DNA from: Panagrolaimus kolymaensis
Lineage: Eukaryota > Nematoda > Chromadorea > Rhabditida > Panagrolaimidae
Reading direction: 5' to 3'
Assembly: GCA_028622995.1 (NCBI GenBank)
Contig: JAJQJQ010000007.1
Location: 1,054,001-1,118,000, forward strand
Length of the DNA: 64,000 nt
Part shown: positions 27,003 through 40,229 of the stretch, in pieces
Numbering within the stretch: position 1 is the first letter of the stretch
Layout of the letters: each line of letters opens with the position of its first letter
Notes under the pieces: generated by a model
The model's database searches: none
Told to the model about the DNA's origin: nothing
What the model saw: only the letters and a program-made list of their open reading frames with translations
Position numbers and translations under genes: made by a program

Positions 27003-28072
27003 ATTTGTCACCACTCTCTTGTTTGAATATCTTTTTATTGTAAATAACATGTTTTAAGTTTGTGTGGTAATAATGAAAAGCGATCTCCATTTTGATATTT
27101 TTAAATTTTAAATATTTTTCGTTATATACAAAATGTGCTTTCTTTTTATATTATTTTTTCTCTAACAGTAAATTAAATTTTTAATATAAGCCTTGAGATT
27201 CTAAAATTTATTGTTTCGATTCTTTGGTTAGTTTTAAAAATTTTGTTTAACAATAAATATAATAAAATATTTGCATTCAAGAATTTTGATATTTCAATTT
27301 AGATACTAATGCACAAAAAATAACAAAAACAAAACTTTTTAATTCTAATTCCTAATTTTCTTACCATTTCGACCATTACCGAAATCTTAGAATGTTTCAC
27401 AAAACAAAAAATATAATTTCAAGCTAACCTTCAAATAAGCATAAGCGTTTTTGCTACCCATTTATTTTTTATTGGAAATGTTTAGAAAAAAATACAGTTT
27501 TGTAAAGTTTGCAAATATTTATTTTTAAAAGCATAGAATTTGTTTTAAATGGTTTTAATGATTTCAAAATACATTAAATTTTGAAATCGACTACTCGAAA
27601 ACGCCTAATTTTTTAAATTAGCATCATAAACAAAAAAAATTCAATTTTTTGCGTCATTAAAATTTTTCTACATTTATTCCAACGCATTTAATGAAGTTGA
27701 AAATGTTATCAAATAAAAATCGTAACCCTCTTAGACAAGCTTAAAAGTAAAAAATTCACTGCATAGTTTCAACTTGAAAATGATGGGAAAATTAATCAGC
27801 TTTTATGTTGCTAAATCAAGTATGGGAAATTAAGATAAGAAATTTTTCTGCATTTTTTCTTGATTCATCATTCACAAAAAAGGTTGTCCATGTTATTACA
27901 TATTTGATATTTTATTTTCAAATAAAACTATCAAAGCTTTTTTGGGCTTATATCGAATTTATTATTTGACTTTAAGCTTTGACACCTTTTTTTGGTTGTT
28001 TGTCTTTTAAAATAAAGCTTTGTCTTTCTTCTTTGATATTTTTATCTTTGTTTAAAAAAATAAACAAGAGTG
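27003..28072. other. intergenic between mucin genes 2 and 3
   Basis: AT-rich spacer of about 1.07 kb without a supported exon. An AATAAA at 27252-27257 is the first good polyadenylation signal after gene 2. Confidence 0.55.
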
Positions 28073-31000
28073 ATGGATGCATGGGACCCAGATCCAGCGA
28101 ATCGAAGATTTATTACAAAAGTAAATCGTAGAAAAACATGGTTAATTATTGCTGCAGTTGTGGTGTCAGTATTAATTGTAGCAGGTATTGTTACGATGAT
28201 TGTTGTACTTAATAAGCATAAGGATAATCCGACGGCGACAATTGGAACAACTCAAATGATCCCAACAGTACCTCCAGTGGTTTATCAAACTGAAAGGCTT
28301 ACAATTGCATTTAATTATGGATGTCAAAATACTAATTGCTCTTTTGATGAAGTAAGTTTTAAAAATTATAGTTTTTTGAAATTGAAAAATACTGTATTTT
28401 AGCTTCAAGATGCCTTTTTTAAACTTATCGATAACATAACCTCAACTGGGAGTGTAATAATAAAACTATTACCATATGCCGATAACCCTGAAACTGAAAA
28501 CGCCGTTGACGGACTTACAACAGCTGAAGCAGTTAAGCAACATTTTGCAGGGTTTATTATTAACCCCAAAAATATTAATGGCAAAAATCCAAAGCAAGAG
28601 AAGTAAATTAAATTTATCACCGAATTTTTTTTTAAATTTATTTTTATACAGCGCAGTCAAAGCCTTTGTGCAAGAAACGAAACGGTATCGGAGGTCAATT
28701 TTTGTTGCTGAACCATTTGAACAAAAATATTGTTTATTCTCTCCACCTGAAAGTGCTTATTTTGACCCTAAAAATATTGTTCCTGATGCTGTAGCAGCTG
28801 GAAATTTCATCAAAAGTAAAATTATCACAAAATCACCTATGGCTTTAATTACCCTTGCGGGAATGAATGCATCCACATACGGAATACCACCGAGTAAAAA
28901 TTTTACTGCTGCTACTTCACAAAATATCACCGACGTTATTAATAGCATGCGTAAGGATCAATCCAAAAATCAGTCTCTAAAAAATAATAAATTTTAGAAC
29001 CTCAACCTGTGCCAACTGGAACTCCAGTTACCCCAGCTCCTGCAGAGCTAACTACAACAACCTTCGCTGCGGAAACAACCACTTTATCGGCTATTCCATC
29101 TTTCGCTACAACAACGACAGAAGCAATTCCCACAACTTCTAATGTTAAATTAACTTCAACTTCTAATCCCCAAAGCACCACAACCGCTTTTGTACCACCT
29201 GATAAATCAACCACGACAAATTTTGCATCCACAACAATTACATTACCTTCGGAAACAACAACAAAAAATCCATCACATTCAACGAGCACTTCGGAAACAT
29301 CAGTTCCAATCACGACAGCAAGCGCTCAAACTACAGCATCTGAAGAAATGTCGTCAACAACAACAAATCTAATTCCCGCTCAAAGTTCACATACTAGCGC
29401 CGAACCAACAACACAAAGCCCTGGAACCACTTTAAAAAGTGAAACTTCAATGACTTCTAAAATTACATCTTCGCCAACAAGTTCACCTACTCCTCTTGAA
29501 ACAACTACAAATCCTGAAACTTCAACCTCAAAAACTACTCATTCCTTTGTTTCTTTTTCCACTGCCGGTATTTACTCATCAACATCAGGTGTTTCATCCC
29601 AATCAACTTCCATTGTATTAACTCCAAGCACTGCCACAAACATGGAAACACCAATCACGACAGAGAGTGGTCCAACAACTATATTTAGCGGCTCTCCAAT
29701 AATCACACAAACTTCAAGTTCTGGAAGTCCAATAACTGCTTCTTCGACTACTGAAAAACACACATTTAATCCTTCCACTTCGACATCACGAGCAACAGAA
29801 ATAGCATCAACGTCTCCAACAACCAATATTCATTATTCATCAACATCGGGAAAAGCAACCCAATCTACAAATGGCCCAACAGAAAGCTCTTCCAGAGCTA
29901 TGGAAACAACAATCACAACTGAAAGTGTTGCAACAACTTCATCCAGTGGTTCTCGAATGACATCGCATTCTACGGCTTCTATTCCGACAATTATTTCTTC
30001 TACAACCCAAGAAACAACAAATAATCCTTCAACTTCAACATCAAAAACCACAGGAACACGACCAACTACCCAAACAATGGAAACGACAATCACAGCTGAA
30101 AGTCTTTCAACAGCTTCAACTAGAGGATTTACGACTACATCACAAGCTTCAAATCCATCTGAAACACCAACGACTATTATTTCAACCACCCAAAAAATTA
30201 CAAATAGCCCCTCATTTGGAACATCAGGCACTAGCGAAACACATCCAACAAAGTTATCTTCTCCTGTTAATATTCCATCATCAACTTCCGAAGCATCATC
30301 TCCATCCACTACTCTTAGCTCAACAAAAAGTGTTGTTACAACTGATAGCGCTACAACAGCATCCACTAGCGAAATTCCAATAGCTCCCCAAACTTCAAGC
30401 TATTCTGCAATTATTACCACAGCTTCATCATCAACTGAAGAAACTACAAGCAATCCTTCAATATCAACATCAGGTAGTACTGAAACACAACCTACTCTTC
30501 CATCAGTTACAACTAATATCTATTCAAAAACTTCTGAAGCATCCCATCCATCCACCAGCATTGGTTCAACACAAAATGTTCTTACAACAGAAATAATTAC
30601 AACAGCTTCAATCAGCGGCTCTCCAATAACGTCACAAACACAAAGCTCGCCTGCAATTACGACAACCGCTGTTTCTTCAGCAACTGAAAAAATCACAAGC
30701 AGTCCATCAACTACAGTATCGGGTATTACAGAAATACCACATACAATGCCATCAGCTACAACTTTAATTCATTCAACGACTTCAGAAGCGTCAGCCCAAC
30801 CATCTTCAATTGTTTCCACTCAAAATACTGCTACGTCCGTGGAAATAACAGGAAGCGTTGGAACATTTTCAACCAGTGGCTCTCCAATAACAACTTCAAG
30901 CTCACCCCAAATTACTACCGCTACTTCTGCAACAACTAAACAAACAACAAGTAATCCTACAATTGTAACACCGGGCTCAACCGTAACATTCTCAGCAATC

Positions 31001-33520
31001 TCTTCTGTCCCTACTCATCCGACATCTTCCGAAGCCCCAATATATTCAACTAAAGTAAGCCCTTCTCAAAGCACTTCAACTGTCTCTGAAATAACTCAGA
31101 GTCTTTTCTCAACAATGTCGAGTGATGGAGCTTCAAGTGTATCGGCATTTTCCACTTCACCTTTATTGTCAACAAAAGAAACACCAGGCTCTCATGCGTC
31201 GACAATGGCAACGGAAACATCTCAATCTTCTAGCACAGTTACCATTCAACTTTCAACATCCGAAACTCCATCTGAAACTGGTTCAACACAAAGTATTTCA
31301 ACAACAATGGAGCCTATGACCAAAGAAAGCTATGGAACAACATCGACTATTGGTGCTCCAACAACATCCCAAACTTCTTATTCATCAGAAATCATGCCTA
31401 CTTCCCCATCCGAGCAATCAACAAGTAATCCATCCATTATAACTTTACCTACTGCTGAAACTTCCTCCACAGAAACTACCACACCTGGCAATATTCAAAC
31501 TTCAGCAACATCAGAAAGTATTAAATCAAGCTCAACAACTCAAAGCGGGTCACAAAGTTCCCAAACAAATACAAAAGATTCAACCACGATTAGTGGATCC
31601 AGTGCTTCTTCGTCAACTTTTAACACTCCAAAAATTACGATTAATAGTTTACCCCCATCAGAAGAAACGATAACTTCGTCTCCATATTTTTCCACCAGTA
31701 ATTCTATTCCAATTACAACCACTTCTGTTACGACTGAAACATTTTCCACTGGAAGCCCTTTTACAGGTTCAAGCAGTGAAACAACAAATTCCAAACAGTC
31801 ATCCACAATAAGTAGCGGATTAACAAAACCTCTCACTGAATTTTCAACAAGTTCGTTAAAACCTGAAAGCACAACAAATTTAAATTCGCCTCACTCATCG
31901 ACTACTGCTGAAACTCAAACATCATTTTCGCATATCACTCAATCACCTCTATCCTCGAAGAGCTCAATTTCCAGCAGTAAAGTATCTTATAATACTGAAA
32001 CTTCAACAACCAGTAGTGGAATAACAAATCCACCTTCAAATTCTCCTCCGTTTGAATCAACCGCTACAAATTCGCTTACATCTCAATCAACAACAATTAA
32101 AACACCAGAGACAAGTGGCAGTAGCTCATCAACTGCTACAGAAGCAGCCACACAAACCACTCAATTTAGTTCAATGCAAAGCACTTCGATGATAACGGAG
32201 CCTTTCACTGCAAGCAATACAGCGACAAGAGCTTCAGGTATTTCAACTGAAGGATCTACAACTCCAACAAATATTCCTTCCACAAACACACAAGCGTCAA
32301 GAATAACCAACATTTTTGGTTCAACAATATCTGAAACCATCTCGCCGTCTGCAAGCAGTGAGTCGCCAATTTCTGAAATTTCATCGACCACCTTTTATAC
32401 ATCGATTTCGTCTGCAACACTAACGGCTGGTAGTTCAGAGTCATTCCCAACATCTGAAACTTTAACATCTGTCTCAGGTACAAGCATTCCATTCTCAACC
32501 ACTCTAAACTTTGAAACTATTTCGTCGTCTTCTCCGAACTCGCACGCTTTAGAGACAAGCGGTAGCACAAATGTTTATATGTCAACGACAACAAAAAATT
32601 TCGATGCATCCAGCAGTCAGGCGTCAACCACGAATGGAGCTTCTTCACCTTCTACTATAGCTAAAACTACTGCCACTTCACGAATGACAAGCACGGAAAA
32701 AGATACTTCTAAATCAGGAAGTACTGGGTCAACAAATACCAATCTTTCATCCTCACCTTCGTATTCAACTACCCATTCCGTTACAACAAATGAGCCAGAA
32801 AGTAGTTCATCCGAAAACAGTCAAAATGTATCTTCAAGCACGCAAACGCTTACAAATCCTCCCACAACAAGTAATTCACCAGTATCAGACGCAAGCACTG
32901 GTTCGACTCTTTCTCAACCAACATCTGAAATGTCAGAGAGTGCATCATCTGAAAGTGGTAAATCATCGACAACATACACACCAGAAACAGTTTCATTTAC
33001 TCCGACTAGTTCATCAACCTCAGAAGCAATTAGTGCATCAACGATTTCACCTGAAATCACAACAAAGGGATCATCCGTGAGTGGTCAATCATCTTCAACA
33101 TTTTCGGCAACGGGTTCATCACCATCTGTAACAATAACATCAGCTACTTTTTCAACAAATCCATCGTCCATTTCAAGCATTTCGGCAACAAATGAAGCTA
33201 CAAGTGTATCTTCAACATCTGGCCCATTAACATCAACTGGAGCTGGAGGAAATATTGGTCAATCATCTAGTTCAGGCAGCACCGCTCCATCAACAATATC
33301 ACCAACTGAAAACTTAAGTTCCACTTCAAAAAATTCATCACCAACAATTACCGCTGAATCGACCTCCAAAACTGCTTCCTCTCTCATTAATTCCTCTACT
33401 ACACTCAATAGCTTAAGCTCAACAGATCAAAATAGTTCAAAATTTGAAAGCTATAATATCCCATCAAGAAGTACTCACTCATCTGATACAACTCAAATTT
33501 CCTCATCAAACACTGCATGA
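28073..33520 (+). CDS. type II membrane mucin-like protein (member 3)
   Basis: Four exons (28073-28351, 28403-28602, 28652-28950, 28998-33520) give about 1766 residues. A short tail ending NRRKT precedes a membrane helix at about 23-46. The shared juxtamembrane domain follows, beginning LTIAFNYGCQN, with KLLPYAD, PKNINGK and YCLFSPPESAYFDP as landmarks. Between its first and second halves lies RYRR before Ser (28683-28694), a match to the furin pattern RxRR. The last exon codes about 1500 residues of Ser/Thr-rich mucin with looser repeats than member 1. The domain introns match member 4 in position and phase, and the mucin exon starts in phase 1 in both. There is no recognisable C-terminal domain. 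The ATG at 28073 is chosen because the only upstream codon in frame without a stop is GTG. Confidence 0.85.
29009..33517 (+). repeat. Ser/Thr-rich mucin coding region of member 3
   Basis: About 1500 codons of Thr, Ser, Pro and Glu rich sequence in one exon. Recurring phrases include TTTESGxTT, GSPITSQTSS and EETTSNPSTSTS at spacings of about 60-70 residues, but copies are strongly diverged. Confidence 0.75.
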
Positions 33521-34452
33521 TCATTTTCTAATCAAAAATAAAAAATAACTTTCTGAAAAAAGAAGCTAATTTTATTACAAAAAAAATTCTTTCCGGTGTG
33601 ATTTTTAACTTTAAAAAAATAAAGGAATTTGACAAATAAAATGTCCACCTCTTTTTAAATTTGTTTTTAATTTGCTCTGCTAACCTTATACCTTGCCAAA
33701 GATTAATTTAAAAAATAAATATATGGTATTTTATTTTTTTGGCCATTGTAAAACATGAATGACACCTCCTCACTTAGAAAAAAAATTTGATTTTGCAAAC
33801 AAAAAAAAATGCAAAAATAAATCATAAAACTCTCCTTTCTTTTGTCAACAATCAAAATCAAAGAGAAATATGGAAGATAATAAAAGTTCAATGTTACGTA
33901 AAAAAATTCAAAATTTAAATTTTCATTGTTTGATTTAGTGATGATGATCGATGATTCTATGAATATCAAAGCTAACTTATTTTTTTCATTGTCATAAAAA
34001 CAATGTGATCATCCATCGCTTGTTGACTCAAAAAGCTGAGATACATATTTGCTTTCTTGCTTTTGGGCGTATCTATGTTTTCTTTTTATTATTATGTACT
34101 TTCTTGGGAAAATAAAAGAAAAAATGAATTGCTTAAAAAAGAAGAAGGAAGTGTGTAAGATTAGATAATAAAATATTTGAAATTCTTTTTGTTGATAACT
34201 GCGTGACTGATTTTTTTATTAGGAAATAAATATTTTGTTAAATTAAATAATTTTGTTTCCGCTGTGAACATTGATCATAGCAGCAATTAAGAATGTTAAG
34301 CGTTATCTTAAAAAAGGGAGTTAACGATAAATCAATTAAAAATTAAGCGAAATTTGTTTTTTACTTTTATCTACTGTAACCATTTTTTTGTAATAAGATG
34401 CTTCCATAATTTTTTGCTTTATAAAACATGGTTAATTTCCATTACAGAAATA
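33521..34452. other. intergenic between mucin genes 3 and 4
   Basis: AT-rich spacer of 0.9 kb with no supported coding exon on either strand. Confidence 0.55.
33635..33640 (+). terminator. AATAAA polyadenylation signal of mucin gene 3
   Basis: AATAAA about 115 bases after the TGA stop of member 3. It is the best match to the consensus in the region. Confidence 0.4.
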
Positions 34453-35482
34453 ATGCCGCTTAAAATTACTCGAAATAGAATTATTATTTTCGTAATTTTG
34501 GTCATCGTTTTATGTCTTGTTATTGCTGGAATTATCGTCGGCATAATTTTTGCAACTAAAAAACATAAAGATTCAAAAACAACTACAACTTCCACATCTT
34601 CAACATTATCGACTTCAACAGCAACAACGACGACGACTACTGTAACCCAATTTATTGAATATTATCCTGAAAATTTGATTATAGCTTTTAACATTGGATA
34701 TCAAAATGATTCAACTTCCATTGATAGCGTTTAGTTTTTAGTTGCCCTTTTTTTTTATCACACAAATTTATTTTCAGCTCCGTGGTACATTAATTGAGCT
34801 AAATTATAAATTAAATTTTGGTTCAGCTCTTACAATTCAACTTTTGCCATACACGGATAAACCTGGTAATATCAGTGAACCATTGAAAAATTCGCAAGAA
34901 TTCAAAACAAAAATCGATTTTTTGCTTTCAAATCCTGAAAATATAACTGGAAAAGACCCAAGTCAAACAAAGTTCGATTTTTTCTTCTTCTTTTTTATTG
35001 TAAGATTTTATCGATGAATTTCAGTGTCCTTAAAACTATTAAAAGCTTGAATGTTCAAGCTGCAATTCATAATCCTCGTTTTGCACTTCAAGCGATCAAA
35101 ACAAAATTTTGTTTATTTTCACCTGCGAAATCATCATATTTCAATCCAGCTAAAATTGCCAACGATTCTCAAGGAGCTGGAGTTGTATTAACCGAAATCA
35201 CGACAACTTCCAAATTAGCTTTGGTGTTAATGGAAAACATGATTATTAACGATTATAAAGTTTACGCAAATCAGAATTTCCTTGATACTACTTTTGTTAA
35301 AATTGATTCAATTGTTCAATTTTTGGGTAATATTTTAAAGCCTTGCAACAAGTTTTTCAAGAAGTGTTTCAGATCTTGATCCAATGCTTTTAACCATGCC
35401 TGCATCTCACGTAACGAACATTACCATTGCATCAAATACATCGCTAACCACCGTACCCGATCACGAAACAACCAAAAAATGA
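34453..35482 (+). CDS. short type II membrane protein, mucin-less member 4
   Basis: Four exons (34453-34728, 34778-34971, 35025-35326, 35373-35482) give 293 residues. A basic tail precedes a membrane helix at about 9-34, then a Thr/Ser stalk of about 25 residues (TTTTSTSSTLSTST...) which the other members lack at this place. The shared domain follows with LIIAFNIGYQND, QLLPYTDKP, PENITGKDPSQT and FCLFSPAKSSYFNP. The last intron is phase 1, where members 1-3 splice to their mucin exon. Here the last exon codes only about 36 residues with two Asn-glycosylation motifs and stops. The domain therefore exists without a mucin tail. It is either the ancestral form or a member that lost its tail. No convertase-like site is seen. 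Confidence 0.8.
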
Positions 35483-35539
35483 TAAAAGAAAAAATTGATC
35501 TCCCAATTTAAAAGCAATAAGTAAACTCGAAATAACACA

Positions 35540-35545
35540 AATAAA
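35540..35545 (+). terminator. AATAAA polyadenylation signal of member 4
   Basis: AATAAA about 58 bases after the stop codon of the short membrane protein, in a 223-base gap shared with the convergent proteasome gene. Confidence 0.5.
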
Positions 35546-35705
35546 GCATAATAAATTTTTCTAAATGCAAAACTTGTGTCTTTAACAATTTAAGCTTTCA
35601 CCGATACTACAAAATTTACAATAACATTTTTATTTTAAACATACATATCAAAAACGTTTTAATAATACACAAAGTAAAAATACATGGAATAGTAACAACA
35701 TTAAA

Positions 35706-36505
35706 TTAAATTGAAATTTCAATTGAAGTTTGTTTTTCTTGTTTTGAGTATTGTTTATATTTTTGTTGTAATACAGTAATTTCAATTTGATCTGCAGTTA
35801 ATGTTCCAGCATTACGAAGAGCCTTGATTGCCAAAGTGATAGTTGCTTCTTCAGTATCTAAATCATCGACATTGTAATTCTCTTCAAGGAATTTTTGAAT
35901 TTCAGCTGAATTTTTTCCAACCACAGCGGCTTTTGCACTTTGAGCATCACCATTTGTTTGAATTTGAAAAAGTTCAGGTCTTAGATTATTATTTCCAGCA
36001 AGAAGAATAGATACACCAAATGGACGAGTACCATAATGCATTGTTGCTTCCTGAAATATTCAAAAAAATCATACGAGAAAAAAAAACACAAACCAAACCT
36101 GCATCTTTTGAACTAACATATTTGCAACAACATTCAAGCCAGGAGCTTCACCAAATTCAAATCTTTTTTGTGCAATTTTTTGTTGAGTTCCATTAACAAG
36201 AGCACGAGCATCACCACTAATGCCTAAAAATATGGATCATTTAATCTCATATATGCTACAATAAATAACTATGACTTACCCACAAATGCAGCAGCAATAC
36301 ATTCATCAAGAGGAAAAATGGAGTTATCACTTTTTACAGCTAAAGGATTATGTTCCACACTTTTTGCTATAAGTACAATACAATTCTTTCCAATAACGCC
36401 CACAGCAGTATTGCCACTTTCAGCAGCTTTGGAAGCATAATTTACTTGTTGAAGTGAACCATCAGGACTGAATTCATTGAAGCCAAAATCACGAGCAGGA
36501 TGCAT
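35706..36505 (-). CDS. divergent proteasome alpha-type subunit
   Basis: Three exons on the minus strand (36505-36280, 36223-36099, 36050-35706) give 231 residues, a usual length for a 20S proteasome alpha subunit. The alpha-type N-terminal signature is present but altered: FNEFSPDGSLQQVNYA where most alpha subunits have FSPxGxLxQVEYA. GISGDARALV and YGTRPFGVSILLAG match the conserved core. Alpha subunits form the outer rings of the 20S core and are not catalytic. It does not clearly match one of the seven standard types by eye. Parts resemble alpha-7 (SDNSIFPLDE, FRFEFG) and others alpha-3. It lies just downstream of pas-4 in the same direction but is too different to be a recent copy. A specialised paralogue is the preferred reading. 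Confidence 0.75.
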
Positions 36506-37049
36506 TTCACGATGTTACAAAAATGTATGGATATCAGAAATTCAAAAATATGGGTTTCGATTCTGTAGTTATTGAAACTACAAGATGATTGAAATCGTGA
36601 ATAAAACCTAAAAAAAAATTTGATGAAATTACAAATCAAAAAATGAATAAATGGTGAATAATGAAAATGCAAGAATATGATAAAGAACAACAAATTCCCT
36701 TCAAAAGACATCGGCATTTTGTAACGATAAGTTCACCGCCTTTTTTTAGCTTTGTGACTTCGATGAAAACATTTTTAGAGACGATTTTAAACTATGTTTT
36801 CTAAAGTGATACTTTTACATATCTTTAAATAAGCCTGTTGACCACTTTATGCTATTTTGTAGCAAATCACGATAACCATTTACATTTATTTCAATCCCAT
36901 TATCAATAATAGATAGTCCAGGATATGACCAATGAAAACATCTCTTTATTGAAAAACAAAAACATAGAAAGTTTAATTTATTAACACAAAGAAATTAAAA
37001 ATAAATAATCATGACACCGTACAAGAAAAAAAAGATACAATGTAAAAAT
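36506..37049. other. intergenic between two proteasome genes
   Basis: Spacer of 544 bases, AT-rich. No exon supported. It holds the 3' end of pas-4 and the upstream region of the divergent alpha gene, both on the minus strand. Confidence 0.5.
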
Positions 37050-38567
<1,518 letters not shown>

Positions 38568-40229
38568 TTATTGTGATGGCGGTGGAGGTTTTCTTGCTGG
38601 TGATTGTGATCGTCGTCGCAAAGTTTCCACATCCTTTTCTTTCAAATTATCACTTATTCGCTTTTTAAGCTCCGTTGGGAATCTATCATAGCAACGCTTG
38701 CATGTTGGTTTCATATCAAACTCATAGAATTTGGTCCTAAAAGTTGAATTAATGAGAAGGATTAGACTTGCTATCAAGGATAATAAGGTAGCTTGAAATC
38801 CAAAAGCTTACTTTTGATCCATTTTCTTATCACACAAGCTGCAAGCGAAGCATTTGGTGCACCATGTTTTTTGTAAAGCTTGGAAAACTTCTGCTCCACA
38901 TGGTTGACTGCAACGGAAGCACATATTTCCATAAAGTTTATGGAAATGTGTCTCACAATAAGCGAGTCCTTTTCTCTCATAATGCTTGTTACCAAGGAAT
39001 GGTTTTTCACAAACAGCACAAACAAAATGCTGTAAAAGATTTATTTAGAATTTAAAATGATTGTTTTTTTTTTAATTATTACCTCGACATGCCAATTTTT
39101 GCCCAATGCTGTGATAACTCTTTCTTCAATTGGACGATGACAAGCTCCACAAATTGGAATGCCCATTGTATCGTGGCATCGCAAACAATAAAGTTCTCCA
39201 CCAATTTCACGAGCATCATCAGTTAATTCAACGCTGAAAATTTGGAATTTAATAGAGAAATCTCTTTTGCTTTTAAAGATGTTAAAGCCTTTTATGGAAG
39301 TTTATGGCCCTCAAAATATATCAAAACTTTAAATTCAATTAATTTTTTAAATACTTACCCGCAACGTTTACAATTAAAATGATAAGGATGGAATGAATCT
39401 CCTTGAAATTTAATATGACCTTCTTCGATGATGGCATGACATTTATGGCAAACATATTTGCCTGTTCCAGCCGCCTTTTCTCTTTCATTACATTCACGAC
39501 AAAGCGCACTAAAGTTTATCAAATTATTTTTATGTGCGATAAGAAAATTTCGATAAGTTAAATGATGGTGTTTGTTTGCTTACCGTCCAAGATTTCTGAG
39601 AAATCCAATATCAGCAAGTTTTTTATTGCAAATTTCGCATGTAAAGCAATCAGGATGCCATGAAGCATTCATAGCTTTAATAACTCGACCAACAATAAAT
39701 TCATTACATTTTCCACAACATGGAGCATATAAAACATGAAAATCATGTTCACAATACTTTCGACCTTCAAATTCAAAATAAATTCCATCTGGAAATGGTT
39801 GAAAGCATTGAGCGCAACTAAAAAAGATGAATATTAGAATATATCCTTGAAGGAGATGTTTTAGTAACTATTTTTTTAGAAATATTAATTTTTTAAGTAG
39901 GGGAAGTAAAATATTTCTTACACAAAGCATTCAGCATGCCATACTTGTCCACCCGAGTTAACAATTTGTTCATCAAGACCAAAACCTTCTGTACATCTTT
40001 CACATGCATAACCATCAACATATTGTTGACTATTACCATTTTGTTGTTGATGTTGTTGTTGACCAGAATGTTGAGGATGTGAAGAAGCTTCATTAAAAAA
40101 ATCTAAATCATTTGTATATTGATTATGTTGTTGTTGTTGATTATGGGGATTGTGATGCTGATGGTGATGATGATGGTCCATGATGGGATTGTTGTGATAA
40201 ATATTTAATTGGGCAGAAGATTCAAGCAT
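38568..40229 (-). CDS. unc-97: PINCH adaptor with five LIM domains
   Basis: Six minus-strand exons (40229-39922, 39817-39584, 39508-39359, 39233-39083, 39029-38812, 38736-38568) give 409 residues. Five LIM domains follow in order from about residue 75: CERC...HAECFVCAQC, CGKC...[14 protein letters not shown]...[14 protein letters not shown]...HVEHFVCAVC and CFRC...[10 protein letters not shown]. The end of LIM5, [19 protein letters not shown] then ELKKRI, is the PINCH hallmark. PINCH binds integrin-linked kinase through LIM1 and, with parvin, forms the complex that links integrins to actin. In C. elegans UNC-97 is needed for muscle attachment. The first 70 residues are a His/Gln/Asn-rich extension, longer than in typical PINCH. 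The fourth LIM zinc ligand of LIM5 and the rest look intact. The first in-frame ATG is used; a second Met at residue 17 is possible. Confidence 0.95.

Noticed and set aside
3093..33520. CRISPR-like or satellite array in the repeat-rich regions
   Set aside because: Repeats are coding, diverged, without constant spacers, and follow codon phase. The host is eukaryotic.
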